Positions 25,606 through 33,849 of a stretch of 57,094 nucleotides of DNA are shown piece by piece (the first letter of the stretch is position 1; each line of letters begins with the position of its first letter). The position numbers were made by a program, and so were the translations under genes. The DNA is taken from positions 1-57,094 of the forward strand of contig JANLTP010000032.1 in NCBI GenBank assembly GCA_031363055.1. The letters run 5' to 3'. This stretch comes from JANLTP01 sp031363055 (GTDB taxonomy: Bacteria > Pseudomonadota > Gammaproteobacteria > Burkholderiales > Burkholderiaceae_E). The notes under the pieces are model-generated. The model did no database searches and was not told the DNA's origin. It worked only from the letters and a program-made list of their open reading frames with translations.

Positions 25606-27213
25606 CGATCGGCCGCGAATCAGGTCAGCGATTTTCTCGGCAATCATGATGACCGGTGCGTTGGTATTGCCCGCGACCACGATGGGCATGATCGACGCAT
25701 CAACCACCCGTAACGCCTCAATTCCTTTGACGCGCAATTGCGAATCCAGCGGATCGGAATCGGCCGGGCCCATCCGGCACGAGCCGACCGGATGGTAAAT
25801 GGTGTCGGCGGTTCTGCGAATGTAGGACTCGATCTCGCTATCACTTTGGGCGCTAGCCGAAAACAACTCCGCACCCCGGTACGGTGCCATCGCCGGTGCG
25901 TTGAAAATCTCGCGCATCTTGCGAAATCCGATCACCAGTTTGTCGACGTCTTCACGCTCGGCCAAAAAGTTCGGATCGATCGCCGGTGCCTGCGCCGGAT
26001 CAGCGCTATTCAATCGGACACTGCCACGACTCTTCGGATGCAGCAAACAAACATGGCATGAAAAACCATGTCCGAACTGCGTCGTGCGGCCGTGGTTGAC
26101 GAGCTTGGCAATGACAAAATGAAATTGCAAATCCGGTGCCGACAATTCGGCACTGCTGCGCGCAAAGCCACCCGCTTCGGCAAAATTCGTGGTCAACATG
26201 CCGCTGCGCTTATTACGCCACTCGACGATGCCCTTAACAGCGTTGACCGCACCGCGGACCGACAGGCCAAAGAGATCGGTATTGGCCGCCGAGTCGTAGA
26301 CCTGGACCACGTCGACGTGATCATGGAGCTTTGTGCCGACCCCTGCCGAATCGCAGATGACCGGTATACCCAACGAGCGCAAGTGCTCGGCCGGCCCGAT
26401 ACCCGAAAGCATCAATAACTGTGGCGTCAACAGAGCGCCCGCGCAGACCAGCACTTCGCGCTCGGCGCGCGCAATCGCCGTAGCGCCAGCACGCCGATAT
26501 TCGACGCCGATGGCGCGACGACCCTCGAGCAAGACACGCGTCGCCAATGCGTCGGTGATGACGGTCAAGTTCGGGCGCGACGCCACGCCACTGCCGGCGG
26601 AACTCAGCAACGGCGTCAAATATGCCTTGGCAGCCGACATCCGTTCGCCATTACGATGAGTCACCTGATACGGACCGACGCCGTCTTGTTCGGCACCGTT
26701 GAAATCCGGATTGGCGGCGTATCCGCATTGCTTCGCAGCTTCGACAAATATCGGACCGAAGCGATTCGGCGAGCGTAAATCCATGACATTGAGCGGACCG
26801 CCGGAACCATGAAACTCATCGGCGCCTCGCTCGTTGTGCTCGGCACGCTTGAAGTACGGCAGCACGTCGTCGTAACTCCAACCCGGATTACCCTGGGCAG
26901 CCCATTGGTCGTAGTCGTTACGATGACCGCGAATATAAACCATCGCATTGACCGAACTCGAACCGCCCAGCACCTTGCCGCGGGGCTGATAACCACGCCG
27001 ACCGTTCAAGCCCGGTTGCGGCACGGTGGACAGTGCCCAGTTGACCTGATTCGATTTGGCCATCAGCGCCAAACCGGCCGGCACGTGAATCAATATACTT
27101 TTATCCGTGGGGCCCGCCTCGAGCAGGCAAACTCGAATGGTCGGGTCTTCGGACAATCGCGCTGCCAGCACGCAACCGGCAGAACCACCGCCCACAATTA
27201 CATAGTCAAACAT
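25525..27213 (-). CDS. GMC-family FAD-dependent oxidoreductase (choline/alcohol dehydrogenase type)
   Basis: FAD-linked alcohol oxidoreductase, 562 residues. The FAD-binding motif DYVIVGGGSAGCVLAARLSED starts at residue 2. It is followed by CLLEAGP, the GMC signature GKVLGGSSSVNAMVYIRG, and the second signature GALLTPQLLMLSGIGP. The active-site histidine is in IYHPVGSCRMG, and GNTNAPVIMIAEKIADLI follows. The ATG at 27213 follows GGAG at eight bases. Family members normally end near ADLIRG; here about 27 more residues run antisense into folE, so the original stop seems lost. It diverges from the Bug-type binding-protein gene. The substrate is unknown. Confidence 0.88.
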   Translation of the reverse strand: MFDYVIVGGGSAGCVLAARLSEDPTIRVCLLEAGPTDKSILIHVPAGLALMAKSNQVNWALSTVPQPGLNGRRGYQPRGKVLGGSSSVNAMVYIRGHRNDYDQWAAQGNPGWSYDDVLPYFKRAEHNERGADEFHGSGGPLNVMDLRSPNRFGPIFVEAAKQCGYAANPDFNGAEQDGVGPYQVTHRNGERMSAAKAYLTPLLSSAGSGVASRPNLTVITDALATRVLLEGRRAIGVEYRRAGATAIARAEREVLVCAGALLTPQLLMLSGIGPAEHLRSLGIPVICDSAGVGTKLHDHVDVVQVYDSAANTDLFGLSVRGAVNAVKGIVEWRNKRSGMLTTNFAEAGGFARSSAELSAPDLQFHFVIAKLVNHGRTTQFGHGFSCHVCLLHPKSRGSVRLNSADPAQAPAIDPNFLAEREDVDKLVIGFRKMREIFNAPAMAPYRGAELFSASAQSDSEIESYIRRTADTIYHPVGSCRMGPADSDPLDSQLRVKGIEALRVVDASIMPIVVAGNTNAPVIMIAEKIADLIRGRSLVAAGIADGAQEFTTVLSRGLELAGK

Positions 27214-27413
27214 CGAGAGGTCTCCGTCATTCGTTCTCGCGCAAGCGCCCAGACTACCTCGGTTTGAGACGGTAAAGCCAAACCAGAGTCGAGGAATTAC
27301 TCCAATTTGGCCCGGCTCGAAACCTTCGCTCCATCTCGATATACTGAGCGTTAACCCAGTACCAGATGTCAACCTCGTTAATTTCGGGCGATAACAACAC
27401 TCAGGAGACCTGC

Positions 27414-28397
27414 ATGCAATATTCCCTTGGCAAAGCCAGATTTTTCACAGGCTGGCTGGCGCTATTGTGCGGTCTGATGCCGCTCCGAGCCCAGGCGGCC
27501 TGGCCCGAACAACCGATCAACATGATCCTCGCCTACGCCCCGGGCGGCGGCACCGACATCATCGCGCGGGCGATTGTCCCGTTCATCGAAAAGCAGCTTG
27601 GCGACGGTGCACGTATTTCGGTGGTCAACCGGCCCGGCGCCGGCGGCGACATTGGCTTCGGTGCGATTGCCAATGCGCAGCCCGACGGCTACACCATCGG
27701 CTTTATCAACACGCCGCCGGTAATCACCATTCCGATCGAGCGCAAATCGACATGGAGCTGGCAAAGCTACGACCTGTTGGGCAATGTGGTCGATGATCCA
27801 GGCACATTTTGCGTGCATAACGACAGCCCACATCAAACGTTGGCCGCACTGGCGGCATTCGCCAAAGCCAACCCCAAAGTGGTCACGGTAGGCACCACCG
27901 GCGTCGGTTCCGACGATCACCTGGCCATGCTCATGTTCGAAAAAAGTGCCGGTGTCTCGATGACCCACGTGCCGTTCAAGGGCAGCGCCGAAACCCGCAC
28001 CGCAATCATCGGCAAGCACATCACGGTCGCGGCGATCAACGTCGGCGAAGCGCTGCAATATCAGAAAGGCGGCTCGCCGATACGCTGCCTCGGGCAAATG
28101 ACCGCCGCGCGCTTGCCCTCGGCCGCCGATTGGCCGACGTTCGGGGAACAGGGCTATAACTTCGAGATGGCGTCGCTGCGCGGTCTGGTGGCACCTAAGG
28201 GTTTGCCGCCGGCCATTCGCGAACGCCTGGTCAATGCGATTGAGCGGGCTGCTGCCGACCCGGCCTTCAAGCTGGCGGCCGAGAAAGCCTTCGCGCCACT
28301 GCGTTACCTTGCCCCAGCTGCCTATGAAGCCGAGCTACGCGCTGGCGACCGACAGTTCCGTCAACTCTGGAAAGAATTACCCTGGACCGACAAATAA
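27414..28397 (+). CDS. Tripartite tricarboxylate transporter binding protein (Bug/TctC family)
   Basis: Periplasmic receptor of 327 residues. The signal peptide ends at AQAAWPEQP. The Bug landmarks are INMILAYAPGGGTDIIARA and VVNRPGAGGDIGFGAIANAQPDGYTIGF. Next are KVVTVGTTGVGSDDHLAMLMFE and VPFKGSAETRTAIIGKHI. The C-terminus has GLVAPKGLPPAIRERLVNAIERA. The ATG at 27414 has AGGAG six bases ahead. A TATACT at 27340-27345 is a good -10 box, but no matching -35 is clear. No tctA or tctB membrane genes are in the window, so it is an orphan receptor, as is common for this family in Burkholderiales. Confidence 0.9.
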   Translation: MQYSLGKARFFTGWLALLCGLMPLRAQAAWPEQPINMILAYAPGGGTDIIARAIVPFIEKQLGDGARISVVNRPGAGGDIGFGAIANAQPDGYTIGFINTPPVITIPIERKSTWSWQSYDLLGNVVDDPGTFCVHNDSPHQTLAALAAFAKANPKVVTVGTTGVGSDDHLAMLMFEKSAGVSMTHVPFKGSAETRTAIIGKHITVAAINVGEALQYQKGGSPIRCLGQMTAARLPSAADWPTFGEQGYNFEMASLRGLVAPKGLPPAIRERLVNAIERAAADPAFKLAAEKAFAPLRYLAPAAYEAELRAGDRQFRQLWKELPWTDK

Positions 28398-28431
28398 TTG
28401 GGTGCCTCGGTCAATTGGGTGCCTCGGTCAA
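28398..28431. repeat. 17-bp perfect tandem duplication between the Bug and TAXI genes
   Basis: TTGGGTGCCTCGGTCAA occurs at 28398-28414 and again at 28415-28431. It begins right after the stop of the Bug gene; the last A of the second copy is the first base of the ATG of the next gene. Confidence 0.95.
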
Positions 28432-29459
28432 TGAATAGCCTACATTCGAGTGCGCGCCGACGAGCGCTGATCGCCCCTGCCAGTGTCGTATTGTGTACAG
28501 TTCTGCCGGTCATGACTAAATCTGTCAACGCGCAAACTCCCGCTCTGTCGCTGGCACTGACTCAGTTGACACTCGGCACTGCAACGCCGGGCGGCGGCTT
28601 TCCACTCTACGGCGCTGCCTTTGCCGAAACGATCGCCGAATCAGACGCGAGTTTGATCATTCAAACCCGCAATACCAAAGGCAGCACCGAGAATATTCCT
28701 TTGATCGAGGCCGGTCTGCTGGATCTGGCGCTGGTCACCGGCGAGCCTTTGTATGAAGCGATCAATGGCATCGGTCGCAGCAAGGCGCAACTGCGAATCG
28801 TCACCGCCATGTATTCGTCACCGGGCATGTTCGTCGCACGCGGCGATTCAGCCGATCGCAGCATCGCCGATCTGCTCGGCAAAGCGGTCGCATTCGGCGC
28901 CCAAGGCTCGGGCCTCGTCATTCTCGCGCGTTATGTGCTCGATGGTCTGGGCTACGACATCAACAAGGACTTCCAGGCCGTTTATCTGGAGCGCGCCGGT
29001 GATGGACCGGCCATGCTCGCAGACGGCCGGGTGGCGGCGCTCTGGGGTGGTGGCAGCGGCTGGCCTGGCTTCGGCGCGGTCGCCCGCAGCGCCGCTGGCG
29101 CGCGCTTCATTGCCCCGGATGTAGCCCAGATCAAGCAGATTGTCGATAAGCATTCTCTGCTTAAACCGATGTCGATCGCCGCCGGCAGTTACCCCGACCA
29201 AGACGCCGCGATTGCATCGGTCGGGTCTTGGGCGTTTGTGATTGCGCGACCGTCCTTGCCCGATGACGATGCCTATCGGGTGGCGCGCGCCTTGCATCAG
29301 GGCGAAGCGGCGATTGCTGCGCGCCTGCCCCAGGCCCGTGAGACGACAGCCAGCAATACGCTCGCGTTTGCGCCGCAACGGGATTTGATTCATCCTGGCG
29401 TGTTGCGCTACTTTAGCGAGATTGGTTTACTGCGAAGCACTACTTCGCCGACACGTTGA
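28431..29459 (+). CDS. TAXI-family TRAP transporter binding protein
   Basis: Periplasmic receptor of about 342 residues. The signal segment is RRALIAPASVVLCTVLPV, with cleavage near VNAQ. The TAXI pattern follows: LTLGTATPGGGFPLYGAAFAE, TKGSTENIPLIEAGLLDLALV, and GKAVAFGAQGSGLVILARYVLDGLGYD, then MLADGRVAALWGGGSGWP. Start chosen at ATG 28431, just after the 17-bp duplication. TAXI receptors normally work with a fused DctQM membrane protein, and none is here, so this is a second orphan receptor in a row. The gene precedes the Omp85-like gene by about 20 bp and the three may form one transcript. Confidence 0.85.
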   Translation: MNSLHSSARRRALIAPASVVLCTVLPVMTKSVNAQTPALSLALTQLTLGTATPGGGFPLYGAAFAETIAESDASLIIQTRNTKGSTENIPLIEAGLLDLALVTGEPLYEAINGIGRSKAQLRIVTAMYSSPGMFVARGDSADRSIADLLGKAVAFGAQGSGLVILARYVLDGLGYDINKDFQAVYLERAGDGPAMLADGRVAALWGGGSGWPGFGAVARSAAGARFIAPDVAQIKQIVDKHSLLKPMSIAAGSYPDQDAAIASVGSWAFVIARPSLPDDDAYRVARALHQGEAAIAARLPQARETTASNTLAFAPQRDLIHPGVLRYFSEIGLLRSTTSPTR

Positions 29460-29481
29460 TAGTCGGAAATTGCGGCGGAAC

Positions 29482-31167
29482 TTGGCCTTGACAGTGTATC
29501 GCCTGGTGACTGCAATCGCCCTGTCGGTCTGTCTATTCGTGTCGGCAGCTTCGGCTCGTGACTTACTGCCGAGCTTTTCATCGCGCAGTCTGAAAGAGGA
29601 GCTTGTGCGACCGCCCGATATCCCGTCGGACGAGGCGCTCGAACGGGCGGGCGCGGTCATCGGTGAAATCATTCTCGATATCAATGACATCTTCGCCACC
29701 GACACGCCGGAAGAAGATGTGGTGTTGTTTCGGTTCGCTAATTTTTTGCACAACAAGACCAAGCAATCGACAATTGCACAGCAACTGCTGTTTCAAAGCG
29801 GCGAGCTGTTCTCGCGCCAGAGAATTGAAGAGTCCGAGCGCTTGCTGCGCACGCAGCGATATCTGACCAGCATTCGCATCCAGCCGGTCGCCTATCGTGA
29901 CGGTCGGGTTGATATCAAGGTGTTCACCCGCGACGTCTGGACCTTGAAACCTGGCATTTCGTTTGGCCGCAGCGGCGGCACCAACACGCTGGGTGCGCGC
30001 ATCGAGGAGTCGAATCTGTTCGGATTCGGCAAGCAACTTTCGCTCGACTACGGCTCAAATGTTGATCGCACGACGACGGTACTCGATTATCGCGACCCGC
30101 AACTGTTCGGTTCGCGCTGGACGCTGGCGACTCAGTTGGGTAGTAACAGCGATGGTCGCAAAAACGGCTTGGCGCTCGAGCGACCGTTTTATTCGCTCGA
30201 CACACGTTGGAGTGCCGGCCTGCGATTGCTCGACGAACGCCGCATCGACCCGGTCTACGACCTGGGCAACAACATTGATCAGTACCGCTTGAACCAACGC
30301 AGCGCGACGGCCTACTACGGTTTTTCGGAGGGACTCAAAGATGCCTGGGCGAGCCGCTGGACCGGTGGCGTGACCTTTGATGACAATCAGTTCGAGTCGG
30401 CACCCGGACGTTTGGGGCCCGGAATCATTCCGGCATCGCGCAGGCTCGTCTATCCGTGGATTCGCTATGATTTGATCGAAGATCGCTATCAGCGGCTGGA
30501 AAATCTGAATCAGATCGGTCGCACCGAAGATCTGAATCTCGGATGGCTGGCTAGTGCCCAGTTCGGTATTGCCTCGAAGGAGATCGGTGCCGACCGGAAC
30601 GCGCTGATCTGGGACACGACCATCGCGCGTAACTTGTCACCGGGCGAAGGACAGATCCTCGAAACGAAGGCGGCCTTCACCGGACGCGCCGAAGGTGCGC
30701 ATCTGCAAAATACCAAGCTCAGTGTGCTGGCAAGATATTTTCTGCGCGATGCGCCCAGCCGATTGACCTATTTAAGTGTTCAAGCCGACGCCGGCGTGCG
30801 ACTCGACGCCGATCAACGGCTGACCTTGGGCGGCGACACCGGCTTGCGAGGCTACCCGCTGCGCTACCAGGCGGGCTCTGGTCGTTGGCTCGCGACCGCC
30901 GAACAGCGGTTTTTCTCCGACTGGTTTCCGTTCCGGCTGGTCCGGGTGGGCGGCGCCGTGTTCTTCGACATCGGCCGAACCTGGGGTGATAACCCCTTGG
31001 GCTCACGCTCGATTGGCGTGCTGCGCGACGCCGGTATCGGCCTACGAATCGGCCAGAGCCGCTCCGGTTTGGGCAATGTCGTGCATGTGAATCTGGCATT
31101 TCCGCTCGATGCGCGCGGCGATATCAAGAAGATGCAGTTTGTGGTTGAAACCAAGAGCAGTTTCTAG
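29482..31167 (+). CDS. Omp85/BamA-TamA-like outer-membrane protein
   Basis: About 561 residues. A signal peptide (VTAIALSVCLFVSAASA) is followed by a short periplasmic part with a single POTRA-like element (LLFQSGELFSRQRIEESERLLRTQRYL, then VDIKVFTRDVWTL). A 16-strand-type beta barrel then fills the rest. The barrel has the conserved DTGLRGYPLRYQAG loop and a C-terminal aromatic (VVETKSSF) that targets the Bam machinery. BamA has five POTRA domains and TamA three, so this is a shorter relative of unknown cargo. The start is uncertain: TTG at 29482 after GGCGGAAC is my choice; TTG at 29422, which would overlap the TAXI gene, and GTG at 29494 are alternatives. Confidence 0.82.
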   Translation: MALTVYRLVTAIALSVCLFVSAASARDLLPSFSSRSLKEELVRPPDIPSDEALERAGAVIGEIILDINDIFATDTPEEDVVLFRFANFLHNKTKQSTIAQQLLFQSGELFSRQRIEESERLLRTQRYLTSIRIQPVAYRDGRVDIKVFTRDVWTLKPGISFGRSGGTNTLGARIEESNLFGFGKQLSLDYGSNVDRTTTVLDYRDPQLFGSRWTLATQLGSNSDGRKNGLALERPFYSLDTRWSAGLRLLDERRIDPVYDLGNNIDQYRLNQRSATAYYGFSEGLKDAWASRWTGGVTFDDNQFESAPGRLGPGIIPASRRLVYPWIRYDLIEDRYQRLENLNQIGRTEDLNLGWLASAQFGIASKEIGADRNALIWDTTIARNLSPGEGQILETKAAFTGRAEGAHLQNTKLSVLARYFLRDAPSRLTYLSVQADAGVRLDADQRLTLGGDTGLRGYPLRYQAGSGRWLATAEQRFFSDWFPFRLVRVGGAVFFDIGRTWGDNPLGSRSIGVLRDAGIGLRIGQSRSGLGNVVHVNLAFPLDARGDIKKMQFVVETKSSF

Positions 31168-31176
31168 TGCCGTGTT

Positions 31177-31836
31177 TCACGCCTGCGGCAATGCAGTCGG
31201 CATCGCAAAAGACGCCTGGGCCAACGCCAATGCATGCTCACGAATATCAACCGGCCATTGCGCCAGTAAGGTGACGAAGCGAGCGCGGTCGCCGGCAAAA
31301 AGCGCTCTCGCTGCTTCTTCGAAACTTTCCAGGCCGCTGGCAATCGGCGACATGAATTTATACGCCGCATCGCGCGACTTGCGGGCCATGTCGCGGGGGG
31401 CATGGCTGCGCCGCGCCTCTTCAACCAGCTTGCGCAGTGCTACCGAAGCGCCACCCGGCTGCGTGTTCAGCCATTCCCAATGACGCGGCAACAAGGTCAC
31501 TTCACGTGCGACGACGCCGAGCCGAGGCCGGCCACGTGTACGGGTAACTTCGGCCGTCTCCGACAGCGCAACACCTTCTGGCGGGGTAACAACCGCGGGC
31601 AGCGCAACCCGCTCTTCCGGCTGCGCTGGAGCATAGCGTTGTGCGACATCCGCAACGCTGCCGCGCGTATCGATCTCAAGAAGATCGCTGGTGTCGGCGT
31701 TGAAGACCAGGATGGCGCCGTGGCGGTTGCTGTCGACCAACTTTTTGACTGCGACGGCGACCTCGGCAAAGCCGCCCATAGCAATTTTTCGCATGCCGTT
31801 AAAGGCGATACAGCGTGAGTGCAAGTTGTGATTCAT
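31177..31836 (-). CDS. DUF2239 family protein
   Basis: A 219-residue cytoplasmic protein of a family without known function. It shows the conserved DUF2239 pattern: RCIAFNGMRKIAMGGFAEVAVAVKKLV near the start and then LVFNADTSDLLEIDTRG. The most conserved block is TRGRPRLGVVAREVTLLPRHWEWL with GGASVALRKLVEEARR. KSRDAAYKFMSPIASGLESFEEAARALFAGD follows. The RGRP segment resembles an AT-hook, and the VAREVTLLPRHWEWL part may be DNA-contacting, but that is speculation. ATG at 31836 is preferred; a TTG at 31860 overlaps the upstream kinase stop. It converges with the Omp85 gene across 9 bp. Confidence 0.85.
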   Translation of the reverse strand: MNHNLHSRCIAFNGMRKIAMGGFAEVAVAVKKLVDSNRHGAILVFNADTSDLLEIDTRGSVADVAQRYAPAQPEERVALPAVVTPPEGVALSETAEVTRTRGRPRLGVVAREVTLLPRHWEWLNTQPGGASVALRKLVEEARRSHAPRDMARKSRDAAYKFMSPIASGLESFEEAARALFAGDRARFVTLLAQWPVDIREHALALAQASFAMPTALPQA

Positions 31837-31856
31837 GGCAATGAGTTTCCTCGGAT

Positions 31857-32435
31857 TCAAGTGATCAGAACGTTGGCGCGAGCCAATTCCAGATCATCGG
31901 GTGCTTCAAACTGTGTTTCCATCAGACTGAACATGGCCGGTGTGACCTCAAACGCAAACGTCTCGCCACGTTCGATATTGCGCGCCAGCACGCGCTGCCG
32001 GCGTGTCGATGCGTCGGCATTCACAAAATGCGACTGCAGCGTTAACGAGGCTTGAGTAGCCAGACTTTGGATACGCGCTCGATCGGCCCGCTTCATGCAG
32101 CCAAGATCCAGCACCACCGACACGCCCTGCGCCGTGACCGCAACGGTAGTTTTCCAGATTCTCTGCTCACAGCGCCGGACACGCTGCATGATCCAGGCCA
32201 AATCGAGTGGCACTGATAAGTCTGGTCCGAACAGTTCCTGCATCCAAGCATCGATCGAGAAGCTGATACCGCCAATTTGCGTGGCCAGATGCTTGGCATG
32301 AGTCGACTTGCCGGCGCCTTGCAGGCCGAAAACCAGATGAACCACGGGGTTCTGGATATTCTTGCGGGTATCAACTTCGGAGTTAACTTCGGAGTTAACG
32401 CCAGCATTGGCATCCGTCTTCATTTCGTCAGTCAC
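31857..32435 (-). CDS. Small P-loop kinase/ATPase (AAA_33, zeta-toxin-like fold)
   Basis: A 192-residue nucleotide-binding protein. The Walker A motif is FGLQGAGKSTHAKHLA at residues about 35-50. It is followed by ISFSIDAWMQELFG, the substrate-Asp region, a Walker-B-like VVLDLGCMKRADRARI, and the lid arginines RRQRVLARNIERG. Such proteins phosphorylate small molecules or sugars, or remain uncharacterised; no antitoxin lies beside it. The first 28 residues (GVNSEVNSEVDT) come from a duplicated 12-bp unit at about 32373-32398. GTG 32435 or ATG 32423 can be the start. The gene is paired with the DUF2239 gene downstream. A promoter is visible at 32479-32506. Confidence 0.8.
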   Translation of the reverse strand: MTDEMKTDANAGVNSEVNSEVDTRKNIQNPVVHLVFGLQGAGKSTHAKHLATQIGGISFSIDAWMQELFGPDLSVPLDLAWIMQRVRRCEQRIWKTTVAVTAQGVSVVLDLGCMKRADRARIQSLATQASLTLQSHFVNADASTRRQRVLARNIERGETFAFEVTPAMFSLMETQFEAPDDLELARANVLIT

Positions 32436-32478
32436 TCGCGCGCGTCCTTGAACTTTAAGTTATGCATCCATGTTTCTC

Positions 32479-32506
32479 ATTATACCCGTATATAATTAAT
32501 ATTAAA
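32479..32506 (-). promoter_or_regulatory. Sigma-70 promoter for the kinase-DUF2239 pair
   Basis: On the minus strand a perfect TATAAT (32484-32479) stands 16 bases after TTTAAT (32506-32501). The region around it is strikingly AT-rich for this window. The leader to the kinase start would be about 40 nt. Confidence 0.5.
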
Positions 32507-32614
32507 CGGATGATTAACAATATAACCCAGTATTTATAAGAACAATGCTCAACGGTGACGGATGACCGATGAGCGGCACACTTGCAGGACGGGACTACGA
32601 ATACGGTCTGCTGC

Positions 32615-33811
32615 ATGCAGACACCCGCTCATGACACCGACTCAGACACTGGTGAATCACCTAAATTATTCTGGCGGCTGCCCTTAAAGCCTGTGGCCAA
32701 AGTCGTCGCAGCTTTTACGGTCGCCGTCGCACTGCCGTTCACCCTGGCTGGATGCGGCGGTTCGAGCGACGGCAATACAGCCAACGACAGTACTTCGCCT
32801 CAATCGTCACCGACGTCCCCGACATCGCAAGCCTCGGCCAATGCCAGCGGTAACACGAATACAAGTTCCAATGCCAACACCAACGCCAAATACGCGGATC
32901 TGCGTGGCGTTGATCTGGGCATCGGCGCCACACTGAACGGCGCCCTGGCCTTCCCGGCCGACAATGCCTGGAACACCGATATCAGCAGCGTGGCCGTTGA
33001 TCCGAACTCGGCCAACCTGATCGCTTCGATGGGGCTGGCGCGCGGACTGCATCCGGATTTCGGCGCCGGCCTGTATGACGGCGCAGCGATCGGCATACCG
33101 TATGTGGTGGTATCGGGTGGACAGGCGAAAGTGGCGATCAACTTCGCCGCGTACAGCGCAGAAAGCGACGCCGGACCCTATCCAATTCCTGCGGATGCTC
33201 CGGTGGAAGGCGCGCAGGCAAGTGTCGTCGACGGCGGCGGCGACCGCCATGTGATTGTGCTCGATCGTGACAACAATCGGCTTTATGAACTCTATCGCGC
33301 CTTCAAAAATGGCGATGGCAGTTGGAACGCTGACTCGGGTGCCGTCTTTCAGTTGGCCTCAAATCAGGTACGCCCCGGCGCACAACCGGGTTGGACCAGC
33401 GCCGACGCTGCCGGCCTGCCAATCTTCCCAGGACTGGTTCGTTATGACGAAGTGAGTGGCGGCGCAATCAGGCACGCGCTGCGCTTCACGGCGGCCAATA
33501 CCCGCAAGGCCTATGTGCCACCGGCCATTCACTGGGCGTCCTCATCGACCGACAGCAATCGTCCGCCGATGGGCATGCGGGTTCGACTAAAGGCCAACTA
33601 CGCCATTCCGGGGTCGTTCACGCCCGAGACACGCGTGATTCTGCAAGCCTTGAAAACCTATGGCATGATTTTGGCCGACAACGGCTCAAACTGGTACGTC
33701 AGCGGTGCGCCGGACGCGCGCTGGAACAATGATCGTCTGGTCAGTGAATTGGCGGCGGTAAAGGGTTCTGATTTCGAGGTGGTGCAGATGAACGGGTTGG
33801 TGACACCTTGA
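32615..33811 (+). CDS. Secreted lipoprotein of unknown function
   Basis: About 398 residues. A hydrophobic segment (VVAAFTVAVALPFTLAGC) ends in a lipobox with the Cys at about residue 47. A Ser/Thr/Asn-rich linker of roughly 45 residues follows (TSPQSSPTSPTSQ and SNANTNAK). Then a globular domain begins with LAFPADNAWNTDISSVAVDPNSANLI, a pattern seen in uncharacterised secreted bacterial proteins. It contains GDRHVIVLDRDNNRLYELYRA, SADAAGLPIFPGLVRYDEV and HALRFT. I cannot assign an activity. The start at ATG 32615 leaves a long n-region; a GTG at 32693 would give a more standard signal. It points toward the next, also secreted, GH-like gene on the opposite strand. Confidence 0.75.
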   Translation: MQTPAHDTDSDTGESPKLFWRLPLKPVAKVVAAFTVAVALPFTLAGCGGSSDGNTANDSTSPQSSPTSPTSQASANASGNTNTSSNANTNAKYADLRGVDLGIGATLNGALAFPADNAWNTDISSVAVDPNSANLIASMGLARGLHPDFGAGLYDGAAIGIPYVVVSGGQAKVAINFAAYSAESDAGPYPIPADAPVEGAQASVVDGGGDRHVIVLDRDNNRLYELYRAFKNGDGSWNADSGAVFQLASNQVRPGAQPGWTSADAAGLPIFPGLVRYDEVSGGAIRHALRFTAANTRKAYVPPAIHWASSSTDSNRPPMGMRVRLKANYAIPGSFTPETRVILQALKTYGMILADNGSNWYVSGAPDARWNNDRLVSELAAVKGSDFEVVQMNGLVTP

Positions 33812-33849
33812 ACGACGTTGATCGACATTGATCACCCGGATCGAGCTGC

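Noticed and set aside
31857..32435. Zeta-type toxin of a toxin-antitoxin pair
   Set aside because: The fold is similar but there is no antitoxin-like gene beside it; the partner is a DUF2239 protein. A plain P-loop kinase is the safer call.
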